This document shows positions 51,588-59,010 of a stretch of 64,000 bases of DNA, in pieces. Source of the DNA: an uncultured Treponema sp. Lineage in GTDB: Bacteria; Spirochaetota; Spirochaetia; Treponematales; Treponemataceae. A program made the position numbers and the translations under genes. Location of the stretch: assembly GCA_900317625.1 (NCBI GenBank), contig ONHK01000003.1, forward strand, positions 103,384-167,383, read 5' to 3'. The notes below the pieces were generated by a model, which was not told where the DNA came from, did not search any database, and saw only the letters and a list, made by a program, of their open reading frames with translations. Numbering within the stretch: position 1 is the first letter of the stretch; every line of letters starts with the position of its first letter.

Positions 51588-52329
51588 ACTTTCTCCGTTT
51601 TATTTTCCGGGCAACAAGAACCGGAAGCCGCAAAATCATTCCAACGCAAAGTCTTGCATAAGTTCCAGCAATACGGAAATTGTCGCGCACCATCCTAAAA
51701 TTTGAAACTCCATCTTTTGGATAACGTATTTTTACAGACTCTGAAATCACAGGAACGCCGGCCCAGCACAAATGCACAAGAATATCAATATCATAGCCCA
51801 TTCTTGCATCAAGAATCGCGTGGCTTTTTGTAATTTTATAATATGGCTCAACAGGATAAATCCTAAAACCAATCAGCGCATCTTTAATGCTCCAGTCCAA
51901 AGAAACAAGATGAACCCATCCGTTTGCTATTTTTCTTCCATTCACACGGTGAGTTGGCGCATTTTCGTCATATTCAGGATAACCGCAAATAACCGCCTCT
52001 GGATTTTCTTTTGAAAGCTCAAGAAATCTTTCAACTCTTGCAGCATCATGCTGACCATCAGAATCAATCTGCAAAATATGAGTAAGAGCCATTTCGTGCG
52101 CTTTTTTCAAGCCACTTTCCATAGCCTTGCCCTTTCCGCCATTTTTTTTGCGTTCAACAACGGTTACAAGAGGATATTTTTTTTCAACATCGCGGATAAA
52201 CGCCTTGTTTTTTTCATCATTTCCATCATCAACAACAATGATTGGAAACTCGTAAGGCAAAAGATTTTTTACAACATCTTCAAGCGTAGCACCGTGATTA
52301 TAAACTGGAACAACAAATCCGTATTTCAT
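51577..52329 (-). CDS. Family 2 glycosyltransferase of the aryl polyene cluster
   Basis: This 250-aa GT-A fold enzyme has YGFVVPVYNHGATLEDVV, IIVVDDGNDEKN, KNGGKGKAMESGL, and the metal-binding LQIDSDGQHD. It resembles polyprenol-phosphate mannosyltransferase-type GT2 proteins but has no membrane helices of its own. It likely glycosylates the lipid scaffold or the aryl polyene head group. It is the N-terminal half-equivalent of proteobacterial ApeJ, here separate from the acyltransferase half with an 11-nt overlap. Confidence 0.88.
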   Translation of the reverse strand: MKYGFVVPVYNHGATLEDVVKNLLPYEFPIIVVDDGNDEKNKAFIRDVEKKYPLVTVVERKKNGGKGKAMESGLKKAHEMALTHILQIDSDGQHDAARVERFLELSKENPEAVICGYPEYDENAPTHRVNGRKIANGWVHLVSLDWSIKDALIGFRIYPVEPYYKITKSHAILDARMGYDIDILVHLCWAGVPVISESVKIRYPKDGVSNFRMVRDNFRIAGTYARLCVGMILRLPVLVARKIKRRKCEK

Positions 52330-52334
52330 AAAAA

Positions 52335-52700
52335 CTATTCAGGAATAACGCTAAAAGAGCCGGAAGAATAAACGTGTTCCGCATTTCCAGCATCATACAT
52401 ACAAAATGTAACAGAACCTTTTTCAACTTTATGCTCAAGTTCCAACTTTACATTTGAATCAGGAAGAATCGGCGCAGAAAATTTTATTCTTTTTATATGC
52501 GGAATGTAACGCTGCGTTCCAAAATATTTTCTGCAAAAACGAGTGATAATCTCAAATTGTGCAACCGCAGGCAAAAGTTTGAATTCCGGAAAATGCCCAT
52601 CAAAAAAATCACTTGCCGCAGGGATAACAAATTCCAGCGAAACTTTATTTTCTGATTTTTCAAGCACTTTTTCATTTTCTACGTTGTGTAAGTTAGTCAT
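52335..52700 (-). CDS. apeI: 3-hydroxyacyl-ACP dehydratase of the aryl polyene cluster (ApeI-like)
   Basis: About 121 aa, a hotdog fold with FVIPAASDFFDGHFPEFKLLPAVAQFEII, i.e. the catalytic His in GHFP, and a KRIKFSAPILPDS strand. It supplies the His side of the heterodimeric ApeI/ApeP dehydratase that generates each double bond of the polyene. The frame opens at a TTG (52712), but ATG 52700 has GAGG 6 nt upstream and is used. It lies 57 bp after the AMP-ligase gene and 5 bp before the glycosyltransferase. Confidence 0.87.
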   Translation of the reverse strand: MTNLHNVENEKVLEKSENKVSLEFVIPAASDFFDGHFPEFKLLPAVAQFEIITRFCRKYFGTQRYIPHIKRIKFSAPILPDSNVKLELEHKVEKGSVTFCMYDAGNAEHVYSSGSFSVIPE

Positions 52701-52757
52701 TTTATTCCTCAAATTTAGTATACCAAATTATCCGCAATGAAGTAATTCATAACGAAT

Positions 52758-54758
52758 TTATTCATTGAACATAGCCGCAATTTCATCCTTATGCTTTTTT
52801 CCTTGAACATCAACAGGAAGTTTTTCCACAAAGCGCCATTTTTTCGGCAAAACGACATTTTCAAAATACTGCATAAGAAAATCATGGAAAAAGCGATTTA
52901 TGTAATATTTTTCCGTATTTTCAAATTTCTTTTTTCCTTCCGCATTAAGAACAACCGCAGCCGCAAGATACTGACGGACATCATTCTGAAGCGCAATAAC
53001 TTTAACATCCTCAACAAGACCTGTCTGCAGAAGCCGGTTTTCAACTTCGGTCAAAGAAATTCGTTTTTCTTCTATTTTTACAATTGAATCCGAACGACCT
53101 TTCAAAATAAAGCGTCCGTCATCAAAAAATTCCGCCAAATCAGCAGTAGCAAACCCTTCCGGATTTTTTATATACGGAGAAATAACGTGCAAACATCCGT
53201 CGTCACCGAGCCAAAGTTTAGCATTTGCAAAAGGAGTGAATTTCAGTCCATCTTTAGACTGCTGACGATACGCAATTCCCGAAGTTTCCGTTGAGCCATA
53301 CACCTCCAGCGGACAAAATCCGAACACTTTTTCAGTTTTTTCCGCAAGTTCTGTAGAACAGGCACCGCCACTCGTAAAAATCCATGGATTTTTTAAGTAA
53401 AGTTTCTCTTCAATCTCAACAGTTCTCTTTAAAAACGCCGGAGTTGCAATAATCATATAATTTTCATCCGTAAGAGTTTCAAATTCTTCCGGAAATTCAA
53501 TTCTTTTTCGTCTAAAAGGGACACCGAGCGTAAACGGCAAACTCATTCCAAACAAAAATCCATAAATATGATGCTGACTGACCGTTGTAACCAGTTTTCT
53601 GGAAGTAAATTCCTTTCCCCACTTTGAGATTATAAACGCATTGTCCTCTTCAAATTCCTTCATGCGCTGCGGAACTGCTTTTGGTTTTCCTGTTGAACCA
53701 GAAGTGAACATCATAATACAAGTTTCTTCACTATTTAAAACTGGAATTTCCCGAACAAATTTTTCATCTGGAACAGCAGATTCTTCCACAAGTTTCGGAA
53801 TCGAAATTGCGCCATCCACATTCTGATCCGTCAAAAATTCAACGCCAGGCTTTTTAATTTCCGCAATAAAACTTTCAGAAATATTCTGCGTAAGAAGAAT
53901 CCGTTTTTTGCACTGAAGCAAAGCCACAAATGTGCACAAAAAACACCAGTAATCCTCGCAATGCAAAATCCAGTCAGTTTCAGATTTTTCAGAAACAAAC
54001 GCACGGATTTTTGCGCTGTCAATCAAAAAATCTTTCCACGTTTTATATATTTTTTTAGACCAACAGTCCTCATAACAAAGAATGTGATCATCTTTTCTAG
54101 AATCAGATTTAAATTTTGTAAAAGAAAAAGCTTTTATCATTTTTTTATCCACCATTTTTCGGACAACAAATTCCACTGCAAAAAGAAGCCCCATAAGCAC
54201 ATAAGAAATTCCGCCGTTATAAACAGACCAAACCTTGTCATTCAGAGCATCATTTCCAAAATCATAAAGCGCCGTAAATGCAGAAGCGCTTCCATTCAGA
54301 ATAAAAAAAACGCACCAAACAACTGTAACCTTTTTGCAATAAGCGTTCACCTGAGCTTCAAAAGAAGAACCTTTTATTGACTTATCACCAAGACACGCAA
54401 ACCTAAAAATAATATTCGGCTTAAAAAACAAAGAAGAACCAAACACAAAAAGCATTGTCGCGCTGATTACAACCGAATAAAGTTTTAGGAAAATCTTTTT
54501 GTTAAAAACAAAACAAAGAATTCCTGCCAATAAAAAAAGCGCCGAACTTAGCATTGGCCGCCAGTCTAGCGCTTTTTTTTCTGATTTAACGTCAGATTTG
54601 CGGCTGCCAGTCGCACTCAAGAAAAAAGCGCAGGCAAGAGCAACCACACAAAGCGACAAAATTCTTACCGGCATCTTGAATACAACAAGCATTGAAAAAA
54701 CAAGAACCGGATAAACCGCCGCAACAACGTAAAAAAGAACTTTCAGGAACTTTTTCAT
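52758..54758 (-). CDS. Fusion of COG4648-like membrane domain and AMP-dependent aryl-acid ligase (ApeG-ApeH-like)
   Basis: This 666-aa protein has two parts. Residues 1-215 carry several helices and the COG4648 pattern: VAAVYPVLVFSML, FGSSLFFKPNIIFRFACLGD, VWCVFFILNGSASAFTALY, WSVYNGGISYVLMGLLFAVEF. Residues about 225-666 are an adenylate-forming ligase: CIMMFTSGSTGKPKAVPQR (P-loop), EVYGSTETSGIAYRQ, and a C-terminal KLPVDVQGKKHKDE with the catalytic Lys. It should activate the aryl starter acid and load it on an ACP at the membrane. In proteobacterial clusters I recall these as two adjacent genes; here one reading frame encodes both. Confidence 0.88.
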   Translation of the reverse strand: MKKFLKVLFYVVAAVYPVLVFSMLVVFKMPVRILSLCVVALACAFFLSATGSRKSDVKSEKKALDWRPMLSSALFLLAGILCFVFNKKIFLKLYSVVISATMLFVFGSSLFFKPNIIFRFACLGDKSIKGSSFEAQVNAYCKKVTVVWCVFFILNGSASAFTALYDFGNDALNDKVWSVYNGGISYVLMGLLFAVEFVVRKMVDKKMIKAFSFTKFKSDSRKDDHILCYEDCWSKKIYKTWKDFLIDSAKIRAFVSEKSETDWILHCEDYWCFLCTFVALLQCKKRILLTQNISESFIAEIKKPGVEFLTDQNVDGAISIPKLVEESAVPDEKFVREIPVLNSEETCIMMFTSGSTGKPKAVPQRMKEFEEDNAFIISKWGKEFTSRKLVTTVSQHHIYGFLFGMSLPFTLGVPFRRKRIEFPEEFETLTDENYMIIATPAFLKRTVEIEEKLYLKNPWIFTSGGACSTELAEKTEKVFGFCPLEVYGSTETSGIAYRQQSKDGLKFTPFANAKLWLGDDGCLHVISPYIKNPEGFATADLAEFFDDGRFILKGRSDSIVKIEEKRISLTEVENRLLQTGLVEDVKVIALQNDVRQYLAAAVVLNAEGKKKFENTEKYYINRFFHDFLMQYFENVVLPKKWRFVEKLPVDVQGKKHKDEIAAMFNE

Positions 54759-55006
54759 TAGCCCATGTATGGAACAAGAACGTCTACAACATCCTGAACA
54801 GTTTTTACTGTCTTGAAAATTGCAGGATCGAATTTTGTGCCAGCAGGCATAAATTCCTTCATTTTCTGAATCAAATCAATTGAATCAATAGAATCAAGCT
54901 CAAGATCATCGAACAATGTCGCCTCTGGAGTAATAGATGCTTCATCAATTTCAAAATCTGATACAAGGATTCCCTTTAATTTTCCAAAAATTTCGTCTTT
55001 AGACAT
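54758..55006 (-). CDS. apeF: Acyl carrier protein (ApeF-like)
   Basis: This 82-aa ACP carries the phosphopantetheine Ser in FDDLELDSIDSIDLIQ. The helical, acidic composition and length are standard. It holds starter or extender intermediates during polyene synthesis. Its stop overlaps the start of the ligase gene (TAATG), and it starts 2 bp after the first ACP gene's stop. No dedicated phosphopantetheinyl transferase is in the window. Confidence 0.9.
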   Translation of the reverse strand: MSKDEIFGKLKGILVSDFEIDEASITPEATLFDDLELDSIDSIDLIQKMKEFMPAGTKFDPAIFKTVKTVQDVVDVLVPYMG

Positions 55007-55008
55007 TT

Positions 55009-55281
55009 TTAACTCCTTCTTGCCTGAGTAATATATTCAGCCAAAGCATCAACAGATGCAAAATGTTTTTTATTATCCGCACTTTCCGTAGAAAATTTTA
55101 CGCCAAAATGTTTTTTCAAGCCAACGCCAAGCTCCAACGCATCAATTGAATCAAGCCCAAGCCCGTCCCCGAACAAAGGTTCTGAATCAACAATATTTTC
55201 CGGCTTTACATCTTCAAGCTGAAGTGTAGAAATAATTACTTCTTTGATTTCGTTTTTTAGTTTGTCCACAACACGACTCAC
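55009..55281 (-). CDS. apeE: Acyl carrier protein (ApeE-like)
   Basis: This 90-aa ACP has the attachment Ser in FGDGLGLDSIDALELGVGL. The extended DGLGLDS loop is typical of aryl polyene and resorcinol-type ACPs. It starts at a GTG (55281); a GTG four codons later (55269) is possible, since AAGG lies between the two distances. It is the first of two tandem ACP genes, 80 bp after the acyltransferase. That gap contains a GC-rich GGAGGGGAACATTCCCC hairpin. Confidence 0.9.
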   Translation of the reverse strand: MSRVVDKLKNEIKEVIISTLQLEDVKPENIVDSEPLFGDGLGLDSIDALELGVGLKKHFGVKFSTESADNKKHFASVDALAEYITQARRS

Positions 55282-55361
55282 CTTTTTTTTGATTTTTATA
55301 TTTTATAAAAGCAACAAGAAAAAAGCAACCCTAAGAACAGAATCCGGAGGGGAACATTCCC

Positions 55362-56228
55362 CTAAAGCCCCTTGTCGCGGTTCGTCACATACAAAGTGTC
55401 ATTTTTATCAACCGCAGAATAAATCACTTCTTCCATTTTATCCGTAAGACGCTTTGCCGCAATTGTCTCAGAAAGCGAAACGTATTCATCTATCTTGATT
55501 TCAGGCAATCTTGAAAAATCATACACATAAGTTTCCGAATGATTGTACGACCAGAACGGATCATGCTTTCCAAGACCATATTTGTCGTTTCCACCAACAA
55601 GAACCGGCTGAATCCCCGCCTTTGAATAATATGCTATGCGTGCCGCACCTTTTTTATACGGATTTTTTCCGTGGCGCGGCGAACGCGTTCCTTCTGGGAA
55701 AATAATAACATTGTTCCCCTCATCCAAAGTCTGCTTGCAAAGCGCACAAAGTTCATCAAAATCAAGGGTATTCACTATGTAACACTGCTTTATTACGCCG
55801 GCAAGAACAGTTTTTGCAAGTCCGCCGCGCACAATACAGTTCGCATTCGGCACAAGCGACATTATGAACACAAAATCCAGCATCGAAGGATGATTTGCAA
55901 CAATCACTTTTCCATGAATATTTCTGAACGCATCTTTGTCATCAACTTTTAACCGAACAACGCCAGTAAGCCGCATAAAATTTATAAAAAATCTAAATGA
56001 CGCAGAAACAAATGCCCTTGCCTTTATCTGAAATTTATGTTTGTCATGCTCAAAAACGCGAATCCACGGAAAAACAAAAATCGCAAGGAAAACACTTCCG
56101 GTTCCAAAGAAAAAATAGAAAAACAGCTTCATAAAAGCTGAATATCCATACCAAAGAAAATTTTTAACTTTTGGCAATTCCTTATGATTATATTTCCGCT
56201 CGATTTCTTCTTTTGATTCTTTTGCCAT
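55362..56228 (-). CDS. apeD: PlsC-like lysophospholipid acyltransferase (ApeD-like)
   Basis: This 288-aa protein has the membrane-associated 1-acyl-sn-glycerol-3-phosphate acyltransferase signature: VANHPSMLDFVFI (His-x4-Asp) and IIFPEGTRSPRHG. Hydrophobic segments at about 30-60 anchor it. It could transfer the aryl polyenoyl chain from ACP to a (lyso)lipid or glycolipid, making the outer-membrane-bound pigment. AGGA precedes the ATG. It lies directly after the chain-length-factor gene (4-bp gap). Confidence 0.88.
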   Translation of the reverse strand: MAKESKEEIERKYNHKELPKVKNFLWYGYSAFMKLFFYFFFGTGSVFLAIFVFPWIRVFEHDKHKFQIKARAFVSASFRFFINFMRLTGVVRLKVDDKDAFRNIHGKVIVANHPSMLDFVFIMSLVPNANCIVRGGLAKTVLAGVIKQCYIVNTLDFDELCALCKQTLDEGNNVIIFPEGTRSPRHGKNPYKKGAARIAYYSKAGIQPVLVGGNDKYGLGKHDPFWSYNHSETYVYDFSRLPEIKIDEYVSLSETIAAKRLTDKMEEVIYSAVDKNDTLYVTNRDKGL

Positions 56229-56232
56229 TTTC

Positions 56233-56850
56233 CTACCTGCAATTTTTTTCTAAAAATTCAAAAGGACTTTTGAAAGTTTTTTCAGATTCAGCACAATTTA
56301 TTGACACAGAATCCTTTGATTCGGTTGCGCTTAGAACACAGGCAAACGCGATTCCTGCATTATTTTCAGGTTGAAGTTTCCCATATTGCTCAGGAACATA
56401 TTCATCAGCATAAACGAAAACAATTTTTTCTTCACTTCCAGAAAGAACCGCAGACGCCGCAGCCAGAAAAGCCGAATAAAAATCTCCTTTAGAAGGATAA
56501 ACAACTGAATATCCAGCTTTTAATTTTAGTGCCAACGAAGCCGCTGCAATCGGAGTATTAAAAACCGAAAGGCTGAATCCTGCCGGTAAAATTTCCGAAT
56601 CTTCTATAATTCCTTTATTAATAGTAAATTCTCGTTCAATTTCACCACGAAAAGAAACAAAAACCTGTTTTAAATCTTTTGCATCCGGAAATTCTTCCAG
56701 CAAATCATGCAAAACTTGAATTGTCATTCTTGTGCATTGACTAAGCCGACGCTTAAAAAGCGCATCAACAAATTCAAGTTTAGGCTTTTCTTTTGGATTT
56801 TCAGGAGACGCTTGCCATTTATGAATATTCGAAACAAAGATCTCTTTCAT
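56233..56850 (-). CDS. apeC: Ketosynthase-like chain length factor (ApeC-like, truncated KS)
   Basis: This 205-aa protein corresponds to the N-terminal half of a ketosynthase only (PF13723-type). It has FVSFRGEIEREFTINKGI, SLSVFNTPIAAASLALKL and VYADEYVPEQYG, with no active-site Cys or His. In the known pathway such a protein partners the ApeO ketosynthase and sets chain length. It shares an abutting stop/start (TAAATG) with the methyltransferase gene. It is only about half the length of ordinary KS proteins, as expected. Confidence 0.82.
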   Translation of the reverse strand: MKEIFVSNIHKWQASPENPKEKPKLEFVDALFKRRLSQCTRMTIQVLHDLLEEFPDAKDLKQVFVSFRGEIEREFTINKGIIEDSEILPAGFSLSVFNTPIAAASLALKLKAGYSVVYPSKGDFYSAFLAAASAVLSGSEEKIVFVYADEYVPEQYGKLQPENNAGIAFACVLSATESKDSVSINCAESEKTFKSPFEFLEKNCR

Positions 56851-57972
56851 TTATTTCTTCCTGAAAACCAGGAGCGAATAAGCATTTGAACCAAGATTAT
56901 GATGCGCAGTCTTCAGTTCAAATCCAGCCTTGCAAATTGCGTTCACAAGTTCTTCATAACGATACATTTTGCTGTTTCCGTTCGCAATGCACGTAAAATA
57001 AAGCGAAGTCGCCTGCAAAGAATAAGAGGCAGTTTCAAAACGCTGCTTATCCCAAAGTGGTTCAAGCACATACACATTTGTCTCTTCCGTTGCCGCCTCG
57101 TGAACTTTTTTAAGAATTTTAGTAATTTGAGAAAGGCTGAAACAGTCCAAAAATTGGCTCATCCAGACTGCATCCGGCGCTTTCGGAAGCCTTGTTCCTT
57201 CTGAAAGAACATTTCCTGTGCAAAAACCAATTCTTTCCGAAAAACCAGCCGCTGCCGCATTTTTTTCCGCAACGGCAGTTTGCCCCGGCAAATCAACAAT
57301 CGTCATTTTTACATCCGAGTTATATTTGCAGCAAGCAATCGACCATTTTGCCGTGTTTCCACCAATATCAACAATAGACTTTGGTTTTTCCGCAAAAACA
57401 ATCGGAAGTGCCTCTGGAAAGGCAATATCACTGTAAAAATGATCAAAATCAAACCAGGATTTTTTTGCTTTTTCCGGAAGTGTTGAAAGCGCCTCGTAAA
57501 CCGTTGTCCACTTGTCGCCAAAAACTTTTAACCCTTCAGGTTTTCCATCCAAAATCGATTCTTTTAATTTAAATGCGCCTTCATAGCAAATATCATTTGA
57601 AAACCAGAAATTTACCTTTGTTAGATTATCCTCCAAAAGCATCCAGCCGATTTTTCCAAGCACAAATTTTTCTTTTTCATCAGACCCCGGAACAGAATCC
57701 TTGCTGAATTTTATAACGCCCATTCCAAGAGCCATTTCACAAAGAACGCCAACTCCATACTCGCTGATTTTTGTTTTTTCTGACAAGTCGATTCGGGTAA
57801 TTCCAGAGTCACCGGCATTTTCAATTTCAGAAAGAATTCCTGTTTCAAGCATTGTTCTGATTGCCTGATATGTCAGCGGCGCAAAAGCAATTTTTTGAGC
57901 CTCAAATTTTGCATCTATCGCACGAATATTATCGTTTTTAAATTTTTCGTAATCAAAAAAAGAAGAATCCAT
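56851..57972 (-). CDS. O-methyltransferase of the aryl polyene cluster
   Basis: About 373 aa. A winged-helix dimerisation domain (TRIDLSEKTKISEYGVGVL) is followed by a SAM-binding core: KSIVDIGGNTAKWSIACC (motif I), MTIVDLPGQ, DAVWMSQFLDCFSLSQITKIL, and ETNVYVLEPLWD. It is of the acetylserotonin-type Methyltransf_2 family. It probably methylates the aryl ring hydroxyl, or a precursor, of the polyene. ATG 57972 is preferred to TTG 57975; GGTGGG is upstream. It is the first gene of the cluster, 52 bp after the toxin gene, with no convincing promoter of its own seen in that gap. Confidence 0.85.
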   Translation of the reverse strand: MDSSFFDYEKFKNDNIRAIDAKFEAQKIAFAPLTYQAIRTMLETGILSEIENAGDSGITRIDLSEKTKISEYGVGVLCEMALGMGVIKFSKDSVPGSDEKEKFVLGKIGWMLLEDNLTKVNFWFSNDICYEGAFKLKESILDGKPEGLKVFGDKWTTVYEALSTLPEKAKKSWFDFDHFYSDIAFPEALPIVFAEKPKSIVDIGGNTAKWSIACCKYNSDVKMTIVDLPGQTAVAEKNAAAAGFSERIGFCTGNVLSEGTRLPKAPDAVWMSQFLDCFSLSQITKILKKVHEAATEETNVYVLEPLWDKQRFETASYSLQATSLYFTCIANGNSKMYRYEELVNAICKAGFELKTAHHNLGSNAYSLLVFRKK

Positions 57973-58024
57973 CAAAAACCCACCAAGTTAAAAGATATTC
58001 AACTGTAACACGGATAAAAAAAAT

Positions 58025-58426
58025 TTACCACAGCATTTGTAAGCCATCTTTTTTATACTGCTCGAACTTTTTATCTTTGCTTATAAGAATAAGATTGTTC
58101 CGAATCGCAGTATGAATCAAAAGCCTGTCAAAAGGATCACGGTGCTCTTTTTTAAGAGGAAGTTCTGAATATGTTATAAAATCATAAGGTTCAGGAACAA
58201 GAATTGAAAAATTATACTCATCCGCAATGTTCGGCAGATGATATATCTCAAGATTTCCCAAATCCAATTTTTTTAACTGATATTTTATCGCGATTTCCCA
58301 CAAACTTATTGAACTTAGAAAAATCTCATTTTCAGCATCACTTATCACTTCGTAAACTTTTTTTGATAATTTTTCCGCACTTCTAAATGACCATATAAAA
58401 GCATGTGTATCAAGCAAATATTTCAT
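58025..58426 (-). CDS. vapC: PIN-domain toxin (VapC-like)
   Basis: This 133-aa PIN ribonuclease has acidic metal ligands Asp6 (LLDTHAFIW), Glu44 (SLWEIAIK), Asp97/Asp100 (HRDPFDRLL) and Asp118 (SKDKKF). Members cleave RNA, often tRNA or rRNA. It overlaps the antitoxin gene by 4 nt (ATGA), the standard TA layout. It lies on the same strand directly upstream of the aryl polyene genes, which could be read through from this promoter. Confidence 0.9.
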   Translation of the reverse strand: MKYLLDTHAFIWSFRSAEKLSKKVYEVISDAENEIFLSSISLWEIAIKYQLKKLDLGNLEIYHLPNIADEYNFSILVPEPYDFITYSELPLKKEHRDPFDRLLIHTAIRNNLILISKDKKFEQYKKDGLQMLW

Positions 58427-58683
58427 ACAAGCGGCTCCACTTCATCCAAAGAATTTACACCTAAGAATTCTTCAAGTGTAATCTTTCCATCACCGACTTC
58501 GGTAAAAGTTCCCTTGTAAGTTCCAAGAACACGACGTTTTTTCTTCGCCTTTTCGACTCCTGTTATGCGGGCAACAGGCTTTTTTGAGCGTCCATACAAA
58601 ATTTCCACATCATTGCCAGCTTTAATCTGCTGCAAAACCATAGAAAACCGAGCCTTTAAATCTCCAACTGTCATCTGCAACAT
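58423..58683 (-). CDS. Phd/YefM-type antitoxin
   Basis: About 86 aa. The N-terminal DNA-binding part MLQMTVGDLKARFSMVLQQI with GNDVEILYGRSKKPVARI is the Phd/YefM fold. The C-terminal acidic tail (EVGDGKITLEEFLGVNSLDE) would wrap the PIN toxin. ATG 58683 is chosen over a longer frame because GGAGG lies 6 nt upstream. It is probably autorepressed through the palindromes at 58712-58753. Confidence 0.87.
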   Translation of the reverse strand: MLQMTVGDLKARFSMVLQQIKAGNDVEILYGRSKKPVARITGVEKAKKKRRVLGTYKGTFTEVGDGKITLEEFLGVNSLDEVEPLV

Positions 58684-58702
58684 AGATTTCCTCCACAAAT
58701 CA

Positions 58703-58753
58703 AGAATAGCAGACAAGTTGACAACTTGTCAAATAAATTCATGTCAACTTGAC
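58703..58753 (-). promoter_or_regulatory. Toxin-antitoxin promoter and palindromic operator
   Basis: On the minus strand TTGACA (58727-58732), 18-bp spacer, TATTCT (58703-58708). The perfect dyad GACAAGTT gac AACTTGTC (58712-58730) covers the -35 and spacer. A second half-related dyad GTCAACTTGAC lies at 58743-58753. The shared 10-mer CAAGTTGACA occurs in opposite orientations in the two sites, fitting cooperative binding of an antitoxin dimer. Confidence 0.7.
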
Positions 58754-58787
58754 AAGCTTTTTTTTGTAAATTCTTAAAAAAGCGGGT

Positions 58788-58893
58788 ATTGTACGTTTCT
58801 CTATCGGGAAAGCGGGCGTTGCGGGCGGCGTTTGAGCCCGCAGAGGGGATAGGCCGCAATGAAATGCGGACGCAAGGGGAGACTTCCCCTTCA
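58788..58893 (-). repeat. Dispersed GC-rich repeat, family 1 copy (reverse orientation)
   Basis: It reads GGGCGTTGCGGGCGGCG, TTTGAGCCCGCAGAGGGGAT, AGGCCGCAATGAAATGCGG, then GGGGAGACTTCCCC. Its reverse complement aligns block by block with 43047-43135. It lies between the divergent toxin-antitoxin and ppdK promoters. Confidence 0.8.
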
Positions 58894-58942
58894 TTATTTT
58901 TTATGATTCGCCTTGTTTATTTTCCTATTTATATTCCTTTAA

Positions 58943-58971
58943 TTGACAGTTAATCGTATAAAATGTAGTAT
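58943..58971 (+). promoter_or_regulatory. ppdK promoter
   Basis: Consensus TTGACA (58943-58948), 17-bp spacer, TAGTAT (58966-58971). The start site is expected near 58978, giving an about 33-nt leader with GGAG 10 nt before the ATG. This is the best sigma-70-type -35 on the plus strand in the window. Confidence 0.7.
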
Positions 58972-59010
58972 TTTAGATACTAATATCTATCTCTTTTGGA
59001 GTAAAAATCA

